A stretch of 13,693 nucleotides of DNA from CAZQLE01 sp964593905. Its GTDB lineage: Bacteria > Chloroflexota > Anaerolineae > Anaerolineales > Anaerolineaceae. The position numbers and the translations under genes were made by a program. The stretch is taken from NCBI GenBank assembly GCA_964593905.1, contig CAZQLE010000106.1, forward strand, positions 1-13,693, given 5' to 3'. Of this stretch, positions 5,592 to 12,986 are shown piece by piece. Numbering within the stretch: the stretch's first letter is position 1; every line of letters starts with the position of its first letter. Under the pieces are notes generated by a model. It worked only from the letters and a program-made list of their open reading frames with translations, was not told where the DNA came from and made no database searches.

Positions 5592-6811
5592 ATGAAATTA
5601 GCGAAATTTTTTACTTTTCTGCTTCTGGCCGCTTCATTGATCCTTGCCGGTTGTGTATCTGCCGAACCGGCTGCCCCCGCAGCCCAGCCCGAAGCTTCTG
5701 AAGCACCCGCCAGCGCGGCTGCGCCGGAATCTTCTGAACCGGTTACCGAAGTTAAGATTGGTGCGCTGCTGCCCTTAACCGGCGGAGATGCCATCAACGG
5801 CCAAAACCAGAAATATGGTCACGAGTTCGCGGTTGAAGAAATTAACAACGCCGGGGGCATTAAATGCCTGGATGGCGCCAAGATTACAATGGTGTATGGC
5901 GACAGCGCCGGGAAACCTGAATCGGGCAATGCCGAAACCGTGCGCCTGATTCAACAGGAAGGCGTGACCGCGATTTTGGGCGCTTTTCACACCGGTGTAA
6001 CCCTGACCGCCTCTGAAACCGCCGAACGCTACAAGGTTCCCTTCATTGTGCCCAATTCAGATGTTTCACCGCGCAACTTGNNNNNNNNNNGATGGGTGGC
6101 GCCAAGACGGCCGTCATTCTGACCCCCAATATTGCCTTTGGCGACTGGTTTGCCGAAGACTGGCGTTCGGCTTTGCCCGCCAATAACTTCGAAGTGCTGG
6201 GTGAAGTCTCCTTCCCCTCTGGCGCGAGCGATTTTGGCCCGACCATCCTCTCGATCAAGCAGTTGGACCCGGATGTCATCTTCACCATCGCCAACACCTC
6301 TGACGCCACCCTGATGCTGCGCCAGATGAAAGAACTCAAGTACTGGCCGAAAGTGGCCTTCATCACCGCCGCCGGCGGCTATGCTGACCCCTCGTTGATT
6401 CAGAACCTGGGTAAAGATGCCGAAGGTTTATACTTGACCAATGACTGGTTCCCGAACATCAACATGCCGAATGCCAAAGAGCTCAATGATAAGTTCAAGG
6501 CCAAATATGGCATGGATATGATCGGTAACATCAACACCACCTATGCCGGCACCTTGATGCTGGCCGACGCCCTGGAGCAGGCCTGCTCGACCAACCCCGA
6601 AAAACTGGCCGAGACGCTGCGCACGATCCATCTGACCGATGGCAAGTGGGGCTTTATGTACACCGATATTCAATTTGACGAGCAGGGCTTCAACACCTTC
6701 GCCGGTAATGCCATTGCTCAGATCCGCGACGGAGAGACGGTAACCGTATGGCCGAAAGACTTTAGCGTTGCCGAACCGGTATGGCCGGTGGCCGACTGGC
6801 AGTCACGCTAA
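5592..6811 (+). CDS. ABC importer substrate-binding lipoprotein (LivK-like), interrupted by assembly gap
   Basis: Periplasmic-binding-protein-like component (Peripla_BP_6 type) of a branched-chain-amino-acid-class ABC importer. ATG 5592 follows TAAGGAG (5576-5582). Residues 1-20 form a lipoprotein signal peptide, with lipobox LAGC and lipidated C21. An Ala/Pro/Ser/Glu-rich linker follows (about 22-50), then VKIGALLPLTGGDAINGQ (54-71) and AVEEINNAGGI (80-90), typical of lobe 1. Residue 163 is followed by Ns at 6081-6090. Coding resumes in another frame as MGGAKTAVILTPNIAFGDWFAEDW (from 6092) and continues 239 residues to the stop at 6809. Two halves (163 and 239 residues) plus roughly 25-45 missing residues would give the family's usual length. 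The frame change is most likely a gap artefact. The ligand may be an amino acid, amide, nucleobase or related compound. Confidence 0.88.
6081..6090. other. Assembly gap (10 Ns) inside the binding-protein gene
   Basis: Ten Ns, a common placeholder for a gap of unknown size. The left frame ends on a whole codon at 6080 and the right frame starts with the third base of a codon at 6091. An intact gene therefore needs a true gap length of 2 modulo 3, whereas 10 is 1 modulo 3. The placeholder length is wrong if the gene is whole. Confidence 0.95.
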
Positions 6812-6831
6812 GACCTGTTAAAATCGGTTTA

Positions 6832-6868
6832 TGCCCACTCCCCGCTTCCTTCGGGAGGGGAGTGGGCA
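6832..6868 (+). promoter_or_regulatory. Stable UUCG-capped hairpin between binding protein and permease genes
   Basis: A perfect 12-bp stem (6832-6843 TGCCCACTCCCC with 6857-6868) continues, after a 3-base bulge on the left strand, into 3 bp closed by C(TTCG)G (6847-6856). No T-tract follows immediately (AGCTTCTCTC). The location, 21 bases after the binding-protein stop and 43 before the permease ATG, fits a 3'-protecting or partial-terminator hairpin that keeps binding-protein mRNA in excess over the membrane genes, as is known for several binding-protein operons. Confidence 0.65.
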
Positions 6869-6911
6869 AGCTTCTCTCATCAGTTTTTAGCTCAACTTAA
6901 GGCGTGGCAGT

Positions 6912-7784
6912 ATGGATTTATCAATTCTCCTTCAAACTTTGATCAACGGGGTTTTCCAGGGTGGGGTATACGCCCTGGTGGCGATCGGTTTGACCCTGGT
7001 ATACGGGGTTATGATGATCGTCAACTTTGCCCATGCTGATTTTCTGATGCTGGGCTTATACCTGGCATACTGGGCCTTCGTTCTGGCAGGGGTTCAGCCC
7101 TACATTGCCATGCTTGGGATCATCATTCTGCTGTTTCTGATCGGGATTGTGCTGCAAAAGGCGCTGATCAAACCGGTGTTGACAGCGCCGGTGATCAACC
7201 AGGTGCTGCTCACCCTGGGGCTGTCCAGCTTTATTGTCGGGCTGGTGCAGTTTTTCTGGCGGTCAGAACCGCGCAGCCTGATCTTGCCCTATTCATCCAA
7301 CAGCATCCAGATCGGAGAATTGGTGCTTAACATCCCGCGTCTGATCGCCTTTGTGGTCTCGCTGGTGGTGGCGGTTTTGTTGTATCTGTTCCTCAACCGC
7401 TCCAAGACCGGCAAGGCCATTCGGGCCTGTTCGCAATCGCGGACTGCGGCCGCGCTGATGGGCATCAATGTCGACCGGGTATATATGCTTGTGCTCGGCA
7501 TCGGCCTGGCCCTGGCGGGTCTGGCCGGCGCGCTGCTGAGCCCCAATTACCCCATGTCGCCCACGGTTGGTTCAACCTTCTCTTTCACCGCTTTTGTGAT
7601 CGTGGTGCTGGGCACGATGGGGAACTTTCTGGGGGCGTTTATCGGGGCGATGATCATTGGCGTGGCCGAGGCGTTTGGGGGGCTGTTGATTGGCAGCGAA
7701 TTGCGCCAGTTGGTCAGTATGCTGATCTTTATTTCTGTTTTGCTGCTAAAACCCGGCGGTCTGTTTGGAGGCAAAAATGTTTGA
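6912..7784 (+). CDS. ABC importer inner-membrane permease, LivH family
   Basis: 290-residue integral membrane subunit that would form half of the transport channel. It begins with LLQTLINGVFQGGVYALVAIGLTLVYGVM, the typical LivH start, and has about eight hydrophobic segments through its length. The cytoplasmic loop AIRACSQSRTAAALMGINVDRVYML (about residues 171-195) is the coupling-helix region that docks on an ATPase. The end FISVLLLKPGGLFGGKN is the usual LivH C-terminus. ATG 6912 has AAGGCG upstream. The last 8 bases overlap the next permease gene, implying translational coupling. Expected partners are the LivM-like permease at 7777 and the ATPases at 8897 and 9612. Family call is firm; the transported compound is unknown. 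Confidence 0.93.
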   Translation: MDLSILLQTLINGVFQGGVYALVAIGLTLVYGVMMIVNFAHADFLMLGLYLAYWAFVLAGVQPYIAMLGIIILLFLIGIVLQKALIKPVLTAPVINQVLLTLGLSSFIVGLVQFFWRSEPRSLILPYSSNSIQIGELVLNIPRLIAFVVSLVVAVLLYLFLNRSKTGKAIRACSQSRTAAALMGINVDRVYMLVLGIGLALAGLAGALLSPNYPMSPTVGSTFSFTAFVIVVLGTMGNFLGAFIGAMIIGVAEAFGGLLIGSELRQLVSMLIFISVLLLKPGGLFGGKNV

Positions 7785-8889
7785 AAAAGAAAGACTTTTG
7801 CTGCGCATGAAACAGATGCGTCAGGCTTCAAAACAGATGCCCCTGTTCTGGAAGGTAGTGCTCAACTGGAATAATCTCCAATTTGCTGTGGGGCTGATTC
7901 TGATTGTGCTGACCGCTTTTTCACCGGCCGTCATCAAATCGGACTATTATCTGAACATCATCATTCTGACGGTGTTGTATGCTTTTGTGGGTCTGGCCTG
8001 GAACATCGTGGGTGGATATGCCGGTCTGCTGCTGTTTGGCTTTATCCCCTTCTTTGGCCTTGGGGCCTACACCACGGTGATCTTACTGAATCATTTTCTG
8101 ATCACCCCGTGGGTGGGTATTCTGATCGGAATGTTCCCGGCGGCGCTGCTGGCTTTGTTAATTGCTTTTCTCACCCTGCGCTACGGTCTTAAGGAAGATT
8201 ATTTTCTGTTGTTCACCATGGCGGTGATGGTGGTTCTGGCGCTGGTATTTAGCAAGCTTAAAATTGCCGGCGGTGCAATTGGCATCTCGGTCTCGTTTGT
8301 GCAAGATTCGTTTGAAAGGATGGCCTTTATTGAAAAGGCCCCCTATGTGTATATTTCGCTGGCGCTGCTGTTGATTGGCCTGGTGGTCAACTTTCTGGTG
8401 GCGCGATCTAAACTGGGGCGTTATCTGGTGGCAATTCGCGAAAATGAAGACGGCGCCAAGGCCCTGGGGGTGAACGTATCGCGTTACAAAACCTTTGCGC
8501 TGCTAATTTCTGCCATGCTGAATGCCCTGGCTGGCGGGTTCTACATGATTTACACCACCTTTATCGAACCGCCGCTGGTGTTTGGCGGGCCGTTTAATTT
8601 TGAGCTGTTGATCGCCCCCATCATCGGCGGGCGCGGCTCGGTGTTGGGGCCCATTCTGGGGGCAATCTTAAACAAGCCCATGGTGGAACTGGTGCGCGGT
8701 TATTTTTCGATCTCGCGGGCCGGTACGACCTTAATGATTTACGGCCTTTTCCTGATGGTCTTTATCCTGTTCCTGCCGCGCGGGGTGATTGGTCTGGTCG
8801 AACGCCCGTACCGCCGGTTCAGACAGCGCATTCTGGCGGGGATGAAAAAAGCCCAAAAATCAGCAGTCAATCAAACAGACGCGGAGTGA
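7777..8889 (+). CDS. ABC importer inner-membrane permease, LivM family
   Basis: 370-residue integral membrane subunit, second half of the channel. ATG 7777-7779 is preceded at five bases by GGAGG inside the end of the LivH gene, and the two genes overlap by 8 bases; a TTG at 7765 would add four residues and lacks such a site. A charged 30-40-residue N-terminal stretch (KERLLLRMKQMRQASKQM) precedes the first membrane segment. LNIIILTVLYAFVGLAWNIVGGYAGLLLFGFIPFFGLGAY matches the LivM signature region in spirit (about residues 60-100). The coupling loop AIRENEDGAKALGVNVSRYK lies at about 218-237, followed by ALAGGFYMIYTTFIEP and IIGGRGSVLGPILGA, both classic. The C-terminus is basic. About nine or ten membrane segments are visible. 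Confidence 0.93.
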   Translation: MFEKERLLLRMKQMRQASKQMPLFWKVVLNWNNLQFAVGLILIVLTAFSPAVIKSDYYLNIIILTVLYAFVGLAWNIVGGYAGLLLFGFIPFFGLGAYTTVILLNHFLITPWVGILIGMFPAALLALLIAFLTLRYGLKEDYFLLFTMAVMVVLALVFSKLKIAGGAIGISVSFVQDSFERMAFIEKAPYVYISLALLLIGLVVNFLVARSKLGRYLVAIRENEDGAKALGVNVSRYKTFALLISAMLNALAGGFYMIYTTFIEPPLVFGGPFNFELLIAPIIGGRGSVLGPILGAILNKPMVELVRGYFSISRAGTTLMIYGLFLMVFILFLPRGVIGLVERPYRRFRQRILAGMKKAQKSAVNQTDAE

Positions 8890-8896
8890 TAAAAAT

Positions 8897-9619
8897 ATGT
8901 CACTACTAGAAGTTCGAGGGATGACAAAGCGCTTTGGCGGCCTGGTGGCGGTTAACTCGCTGGATTTAACCATTGAACCTGGCCAGATTCTGGGCTTAAT
9001 CGGCCCCAATGGGGCCGGGAAAACCACCGCCTTTGCCACCATTGCCGGGTTTTATAAACCGGAGGAAGGCCAAATTATCTTTGACGGTCAGGATATTACC
9101 GGGCTGCGGCCGGATGAAATTTGCCGCCGCGGTCTGACCCGCACTTTTCAGGTGGTGAAGCCTTTTCCTGAGATTACGGTGATGGAAAATATTCTGGTTG
9201 GGGCCTATAACGGAACTGCGAATGAAGAAGAGGCCCTGGCGGTGACCGAAGAAGTGATCGAATTTATGGGGCTTGAAAACCAGCGTGAACAACTGGCCGG
9301 CAGCCTGCCGATTGCCGGCCGCAAACGGCTGGAGATCGCCAAGGCCCTGGCCACACAGCCCAAAATGATCTTGCTGGATGAAGTGATGGCCGGGCTGCGC
9401 CCGACCGAAACGGTCGAGACCATTGAACTGGTGCAGCGGATTCGCGAGAAGGGCGTTTCGATGCTGCTGGTCGAACATGTGATGAAGGTCATCATGTCGC
9501 TGGCAGACCGGATTGTGGTGATTCATCATGGGGCCAAGATTGCAGAAGGCCTGCCCGAAGAAGTGGTGCGCAACCAGGTGGTGATCGACGCTTACCTGGG
9601 GGAGGTCGTCAATGCTTGA
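8897..9619 (+). CDS. ABC importer ATPase, LivG family, with divergent signature motif
   Basis: 240-residue cytoplasmic nucleotide-binding subunit. Walker A GPNGAGKT (36-43), Q-loop Q85 in TRTFQ, Walker B MILLDE (157-162) with catalytic E162, and switch H194 in LVEH are present. The ABC signature is unusual: LPIAGRKRLEIAKAL (137-151) stands where LSGGQ-type residues are expected, and DEVMAGLRPTE replaces the common DEP. Similar LPxxxRKRLE/DEVMAGL sequences occur in a subgroup of LivG proteins, as far as I recall, so this is probably a lineage trait and not damage. It lies seven bases after LivM and overlaps the LivF-like gene by 8 bases (ATGCTTGA). It should pair with that ATPase to power the two permeases. 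Confidence 0.93.
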   Translation: MSLLEVRGMTKRFGGLVAVNSLDLTIEPGQILGLIGPNGAGKTTAFATIAGFYKPEEGQIIFDGQDITGLRPDEICRRGLTRTFQVVKPFPEITVMENILVGAYNGTANEEEALAVTEEVIEFMGLENQREQLAGSLPIAGRKRLEIAKALATQPKMILLDEVMAGLRPTETVETIELVQRIREKGVSMLLVEHVMKVIMSLADRIVVIHHGAKIAEGLPEEVVRNQVVIDAYLGEVVNA

Positions 9620-10319
9620 GGTGAATCATGTCAGCACATGTTATGGCGATGTGCAAATTTTGAAAGATGTGTGTCTAAAGGTGCATCCGGGTGAAATGGT
9701 CGCTGTAATTGGGGCCAATGGCGCCGGAAAAACCACATTAATCAACACCATCACCGGGCTGGTAAAGCCAAAATCGGGCGAGATCTTTTTTAATGGCAAG
9801 AAAATCTCCAGCCTGAAAGCCTGGGAGATTGTTGATGAAGGGCTGATCCAGGTGCCCGAGGGGCGGCTGCTGTTCCCGCATATGACCGTTCTGGAAAACC
9901 TGGAAATGGGCGGCTATCGTTTGCAATCGGCCGCTCAATTGGCCCGGCAGTTGGATATGGTGTATCAACTGCTGCCATTGTTGAAAGACCGCTCGAGTCA
10001 ACTGGCCCGCACCATGTCGGGCGGCGAGCAGCAGATGTTGGCGGTGGGGCGGGCCTTAATGGGCGACCCCAGCCTGGTCATCTTTGATGAGCCGTCGCTA
10101 GGGCTGGCCCCCAAGCTGGTGCAGACCATCTTCGAAATAGTGATTAACATCAATAAAACGCTGGGGGTGCCTGTGCTGTTGATTGAACAAAATGTGCAGC
10201 ACTGCTGCCGCATCTCTGACCGTGCGTATGTGCTGGAAAATGGCGAGATTGTGCTGGAAGGAACCGGGAGTGAGATGCTCGATAACGAGCATGTCCGGCG
10301 GGCTTATCTGGGGCTGTGA
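9612..10319 (+). CDS. ABC importer ATPase, LivF family
   Basis: 235-residue cytoplasmic nucleotide-binding subunit, last gene of the importer operon. Walker A GANGAGKT (34-41), the LivF hallmark VPEGRLLFPHMTVLENLEMG (81-100), intact signature MSGGEQQ (135-141), Walker B LVIFDEP (155-161) and IEQN in place of the switch histidine (Q193), which is usual for LivF, are all visible. GGGAGG lies six bases before the ATG, which sits inside the end of the LivG gene, so the two should be made in equal amounts. In the LivG/LivF dimer it supplies the canonical signature to LivG's Walker site. A strong hairpin follows the stop. Confidence 0.94.
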   Translation: MLEVNHVSTCYGDVQILKDVCLKVHPGEMVAVIGANGAGKTTLINTITGLVKPKSGEIFFNGKKISSLKAWEIVDEGLIQVPEGRLLFPHMTVLENLEMGGYRLQSAAQLARQLDMVYQLLPLLKDRSSQLARTMSGGEQQMLAVGRALMGDPSLVIFDEPSLGLAPKLVQTIFEIVININKTLGVPVLLIEQNVQHCCRISDRAYVLENGEIVLEGTGSEMLDNEHVRRAYLGL

Positions 10320-10327
10320 TCGCTCAG

Positions 10328-10383
10328 GCCCCGCTGCGGGTCGGGAGGGGAACACCTGTTCGCCCCCCGACCCGCAGCGGGGC
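10328..10383. terminator. Strong GC-rich terminator hairpin at the end of the importer operon
   Basis: A perfect 18-bp inverted repeat (10328-10345 with 10366-10383, core GCCCCGCTGCGGGTCGGG) has extra G:C pairing toward the loop and begins 8 bases after the LivF stop. Only a weak T-run follows on the plus strand (AGGTTTCTTA). It sits between convergent genes, 33 bases from the DUF3592 stop, and may end transcription from both sides. Confidence 0.7.
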
Positions 10384-10416
10384 AGGTTTCTTACAAATGG
10401 CGGCAGCCGTTCACCG

Positions 10417-11112
10417 CTAACCGAACTGGAAAAGATCCGCCGTGTGGGCGGTTTTTCTGTTAAAGGGCCAGATTCTGAACATGAACGCCACCACGGCGGC
10501 GAAAGATATGCCCACCAAAAAAGAAATGATCGGTAAAAGCCACAACAACAAATTGCTTGCCCATGATTTAATACGCGCATTGCGCGGCTGCTGGGGGTCG
10601 TATAAGACGGTCACTTCGTCGCCGACGGCATACCCCGGCGAAGTGGAGCCTTCTGGTATTTCGACCTGCTGCGAGCGCTGGCCGGCGCCCGGCACAAACT
10701 CAATCACCGGGTAGAAATAGCGGGTCACGTTTTCGGTTTCAGAGTTGGTTGAAGTGCGCGTCACCATGTTGACCACTTTTCCCGGTGCACTCACCTCTCG
10801 TGCGAGGGTCTTGATCGTTGCGATGGTTGAAAAGACGGCGCCAGCCAGTGATATGAACGCCACCCCGAGAAAAATCGCCATAAACAGCCTGCGAAACACC
10901 CTGGGCCCGTTTTGCATCTCGCGCAGCTCTTCGGCGAACTCTTTTTCAAGGTCTCTTTCGGAACTTTCATCGGCCGTATGCGCGATCAGCTTTTTAATTT
11001 TGGCGCGGTCTTGCTCATCGAAAATTTCATCCGGGTCGGCGTAGGCGATACCGTCCACCTCGATCGAAATTACTTCGCCATTTTCCATCTCGACGGAATA
11101 TTTCTTTTCCAT
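10417..11112 (-). CDS. DUF3592 domain membrane protein
   Basis: 231-residue protein of unknown function. The N-terminal 70 residues are acidic and predicted cytosolic (MEKKYSVEMENGEVISIEVD, an EQDRAKIKKLIAH helix, a SSERDLEKEFAEELREMQ helix). Membrane segment 1 is about 75-98 and segment 2 about 187-212. Between them lies a DUF3592-type beta-rich domain: APGKVVNMVTR, TRYFYPVIEFVPGAG, then GYAVGDEVTVLYDPQQPRNARI (160-181), the family hallmark. The ATG at 11110-11112 was chosen because GAGG stands five bases upstream; an ATG at 11154 has no ribosome site and would add 14 residues. It lies 111 bases after the acetyltransferase gene and appears to have its own promoter. The N-terminal cytosolic extension is longer than the bare domain. 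Confidence 0.75.
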   Translation of the reverse strand: MEKKYSVEMENGEVISIEVDGIAYADPDEIFDEQDRAKIKKLIAHTADESSERDLEKEFAEELREMQNGPRVFRRLFMAIFLGVAFISLAGAVFSTIATIKTLAREVSAPGKVVNMVTRTSTNSETENVTRYFYPVIEFVPGAGQRSQQVEIPEGSTSPGYAVGDEVTVLYDPQQPRNARIKSWASNLLLWLLPIISFLVGISFAAVVAFMFRIWPFNRKTAHTADLFQFG

Positions 11113-11201
11113 AACCGCCTCGTTTTTCTGCCGGCTGTCTGTGTGCGGCGGCATTGGGGGAATGACAAGTAATCACCACAAAAACCACCTTCATTGTGAT
11201 G

Positions 11202-11230
11202 ATTATACCGGTTCTGGCGGTTTTTAAGAA
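11202..11230 (-). promoter_or_regulatory. Possible promoter of the DUF3592 gene
   Basis: On the minus strand a perfect TATAAT (11202-11207) is preceded at 17 bases by TTCTTA (11225-11230), which overlaps the end of the acetyltransferase gene. The -10 box is ideal and the -35 poor. Transcription would begin about 80 bases before the ATG at 11112, which would separate this gene from the two genes upstream. Confidence 0.45.
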
Positions 11231-11778
11231 TTTTGTTGAATATTCCATTCGTGGTCAAGCAGCGCATAGGCATATTCACTGCCCCAGGCGCCCTTGAACC
11301 AGATATTCTCGATAAAGTGTCCTTCGCGCCGCATCCCCACCTTTTCCAACAGCCGGGCCGAGGTGAGGTTCTCTGCATCACAGATCGCGCTGACGCGGTG
11401 AAGCCGCAGCCCGCCAAACAGATAGCCGAGCAGACCGCGCACAGCCTCGACAGCATACCCCTGTTTTTGAAACGGCTGCGAAAGGGTAAAACCGATCTGG
11501 GCCTGACGGTCATCTTCGGCCAGCACCTGAAAGGCACAATCGCCGATGAGGCCGGGCGGGTTATGTCGCTCAAACGCCACCTGAAACCAGACGCCGGGTG
11601 TGCCGGCCGGGGCGCGATTCATCTCACTTAATAATGCCCGCGCCTGTTCAAGGCTGTAGGGCGTGACCCACGACTGGTAGCGCGCCACCTGCGGGTCGGA
11701 ACGATAGGCGGCAAAAGCGGCCAGATCGGCCTCTTGCAGCGGGCGCAAGATTAGACGGGGGGTGTGCAGAAGGATCAT
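11224..11778 (-). CDS. GNAT family N-acetyltransferase (RimJ/RimL-like)
   Basis: 184-residue acetyl-CoA-dependent acetyltransferase. The N-terminus LHTPRLILRPLQEADLAAFAAYRSDP is typical of the RimJ/RimL branch (Acetyltransf_3). QIGFTLSQPFQKQGYAVEAVRGLLGYLF (104-121) contains the acetyl-CoA pyrophosphate loop, with QKQGYA in the R/QxxGxG/A position. NLTSARLLEKVGMRREGHF (137-155) is the conserved C-terminal helix and turn. Members acetylate ribosomal protein N-termini, amines or antibiotics, and sequence does not decide between them. It starts 3 bases after the reductase stop, so the two are co-transcribed, although no strong ribosome site precedes the ATG; coupling to the upstream gene is likely. 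No pathway link to the reductase is evident. Confidence 0.88.
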   Translation of the reverse strand: MILLHTPRLILRPLQEADLAAFAAYRSDPQVARYQSWVTPYSLEQARALLSEMNRAPAGTPGVWFQVAFERHNPPGLIGDCAFQVLAEDDRQAQIGFTLSQPFQKQGYAVEAVRGLLGYLFGGLRLHRVSAICDAENLTSARLLEKVGMRREGHFIENIWFKGAWGSEYAYALLDHEWNIQQNS

Positions 11779-11781
11779 GTT

Positions 11782-12699
11782 TTAAAAGTTTTGCTCCAGA
11801 ATATGGATGATCTGGAAGATTGTCTGGTTCACCGGGGTTGGAATGCCGCAAGTCTGGCCCAGTTCAATCACCTTGCCGCTGAAAACCTCGACCTCGGTTT
11901 TGCGTCTGGCTTCGATATCTTGCAGCATGGAAGTCTTGCCCTGCGGTGATAACAGGTTAAGCACCGGGTACCAGTCTCTGACATCCTGGTCGCTCAGGTC
12001 GACCCGGCAGGCTTTCGCCAGCGTGACCACCTCGTGCATCAGGGCTTCCATCAACCCCTGGGCGTGGGGGTGGGTCTGAAAAACGCCGTAAGGGGCGTGC
12101 ATGACGGCCGAGGCCTGGTTGATGCCCACGTTGATCATAAACTTCCACCATAACATGCGCGTCATATCGGGCGGGGTTTTGTGCCGGATGCCGGCTTTAT
12201 CAAACGCTTCTTGCACGCGCCGTACTTTGGGGCTGATGGTGATGTTTTTTGCTTCGCCAAAATGGTGTGTTCCCGGTGCGGTATACGTCACCCGGTTGCC
12301 GTCTCGCACGGCATCGATCCCCAGCGAGATGGCATACAACACTTTGTCCATGCCATAGATGCTTCCGATAATTTCTTCGCTCTCCAACCCGTTCATCACC
12401 GAGAGAAAGAGGGTTTCATCGCCCACCAGTTTTCCCAGGTCGCCGACGGCTTCGGCAAGCTGGTGATGTTTTAAAGCCACCAGAATCAGATCGGCCGGGG
12501 CGTCTGCGGTGGTGGGGGAGATGGCCGGGATGGGATAGGGCCTCCCATTGACCACCAGGCCGTCCTTTTTCAGCCTTTCGAGCCGCGGCCCGTCGGCGAT
12601 CAGTGTGGTTGAGAACCCGGGGGTGTCAAAAAATTGAGCTGCAAAGTAGGCGCCCATGGCGCCGGCGCCGATAATGGCCACCTTTTTAATTTCGTGCAT
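11782..12699 (-). CDS. Ketopantoate reductase (PanE/ApbA) family protein
   Basis: 305-residue NADPH-dependent 2-dehydropantoate 2-reductase family protein; the canonical reaction reduces ketopantoate to pantoate in pantothenate and CoA synthesis. The Rossmann loop GAGAMG is at 11-16. VALKHHQ (74-80) and SVMNGLESEE (100-109), with N103, are conserved cofactor and substrate elements. WWKFMINVGINQASA (184-198) carries the catalytic lysine K186. TSMLQDIEARRKTEVEVFSGKVIELG near the C-terminus matches the substrate-domain motif. ATG 12697-12699 has AAGGAA about seven bases upstream. Length is normal. No panB, panC or panD lies nearby, so it could be a true PanE or a paralogue acting on another 2-oxo acid, as many ApbA-family proteins are. 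First gene of a two-gene unit with the acetyltransferase. Confidence 0.85.
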   Translation of the reverse strand: MHEIKKVAIIGAGAMGAYFAAQFFDTPGFSTTLIADGPRLERLKKDGLVVNGRPYPIPAISPTTADAPADLILVALKHHQLAEAVGDLGKLVGDETLFLSVMNGLESEEIIGSIYGMDKVLYAISLGIDAVRDGNRVTYTAPGTHHFGEAKNITISPKVRRVQEAFDKAGIRHKTPPDMTRMLWWKFMINVGINQASAVMHAPYGVFQTHPHAQGLMEALMHEVVTLAKACRVDLSDQDVRDWYPVLNLLSPQGKTSMLQDIEARRKTEVEVFSGKVIELGQTCGIPTPVNQTIFQIIHILEQNF

Positions 12700-12816
12700 G
12701 GGTCATTCCTTGATAACCGTAATTTGATTCTATTTTGCCACAGAATTTGCTTTTTTTCTCTGGCGGCCGGGGAGTGGTTTTGGGGGAATGCGATCATTAT
12801 TCCGGGTTGTTCCCTG

Positions 12817-12866
12817 TGAGCAAGGCTTCACTCGCTCTGCGCGCCTTCGGCGCAGCATGACACAGA
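12817..12866. repeat. Small GC-rich hairpin sequence, possible dispersed intergenic repeat
   Basis: Within the 287-base gap 12700-12986, CTGCGC (12837-12842) pairs with GCGCAG (12850-12855), surrounded by AGCAAGGCTTCACTCGCTCT and CATGACACAG. The texture (repeated gc-rich hairpin ending in AGCATGACA) resembles dispersed intergenic repeats known in several bacterial genomes; this is a resemblance from memory only. The rest of the gap holds an AT-rich stretch upstream of the reductase gene and no recognisable gene or clear promoter. Confidence 0.3.
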
Positions 12867-12986
12867 CAGAACGCACCGGTCATTTTCTAAGCCACACGCT
12901 GCAATACGGTGTATCATAATCTTAAGAATAACCGGCGGGGATCTGCGAACAGCGTATGATGACCGTCGAACTGCCCAGGAGGTTTT

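Noticed and set aside
8996..9529. 177-codon minus-strand open frame opposite the LivG-like gene
   Set aside because: His/Gln/Phe-rich translation typical of an antisense shadow. The sense strand has all ABC ATPase motifs.
10328..10383. GC-rich inverted repeat as an insertion-sequence end
   Set aside because: No transposase or second end nearby. The position just past an operon stop between convergent genes fits a terminator.
10098..10580. 160-codon minus-strand open frame across the LivF end, terminator and DUF3592 end
   Set aside because: It runs through a strong terminator hairpin and two genes in other frames, with no recognisable domain.
11070..11573. 167-codon minus-strand frame overlapping acetyltransferase and DUF3592
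   Set aside because: Out of frame with both recognised genes and without domain features.
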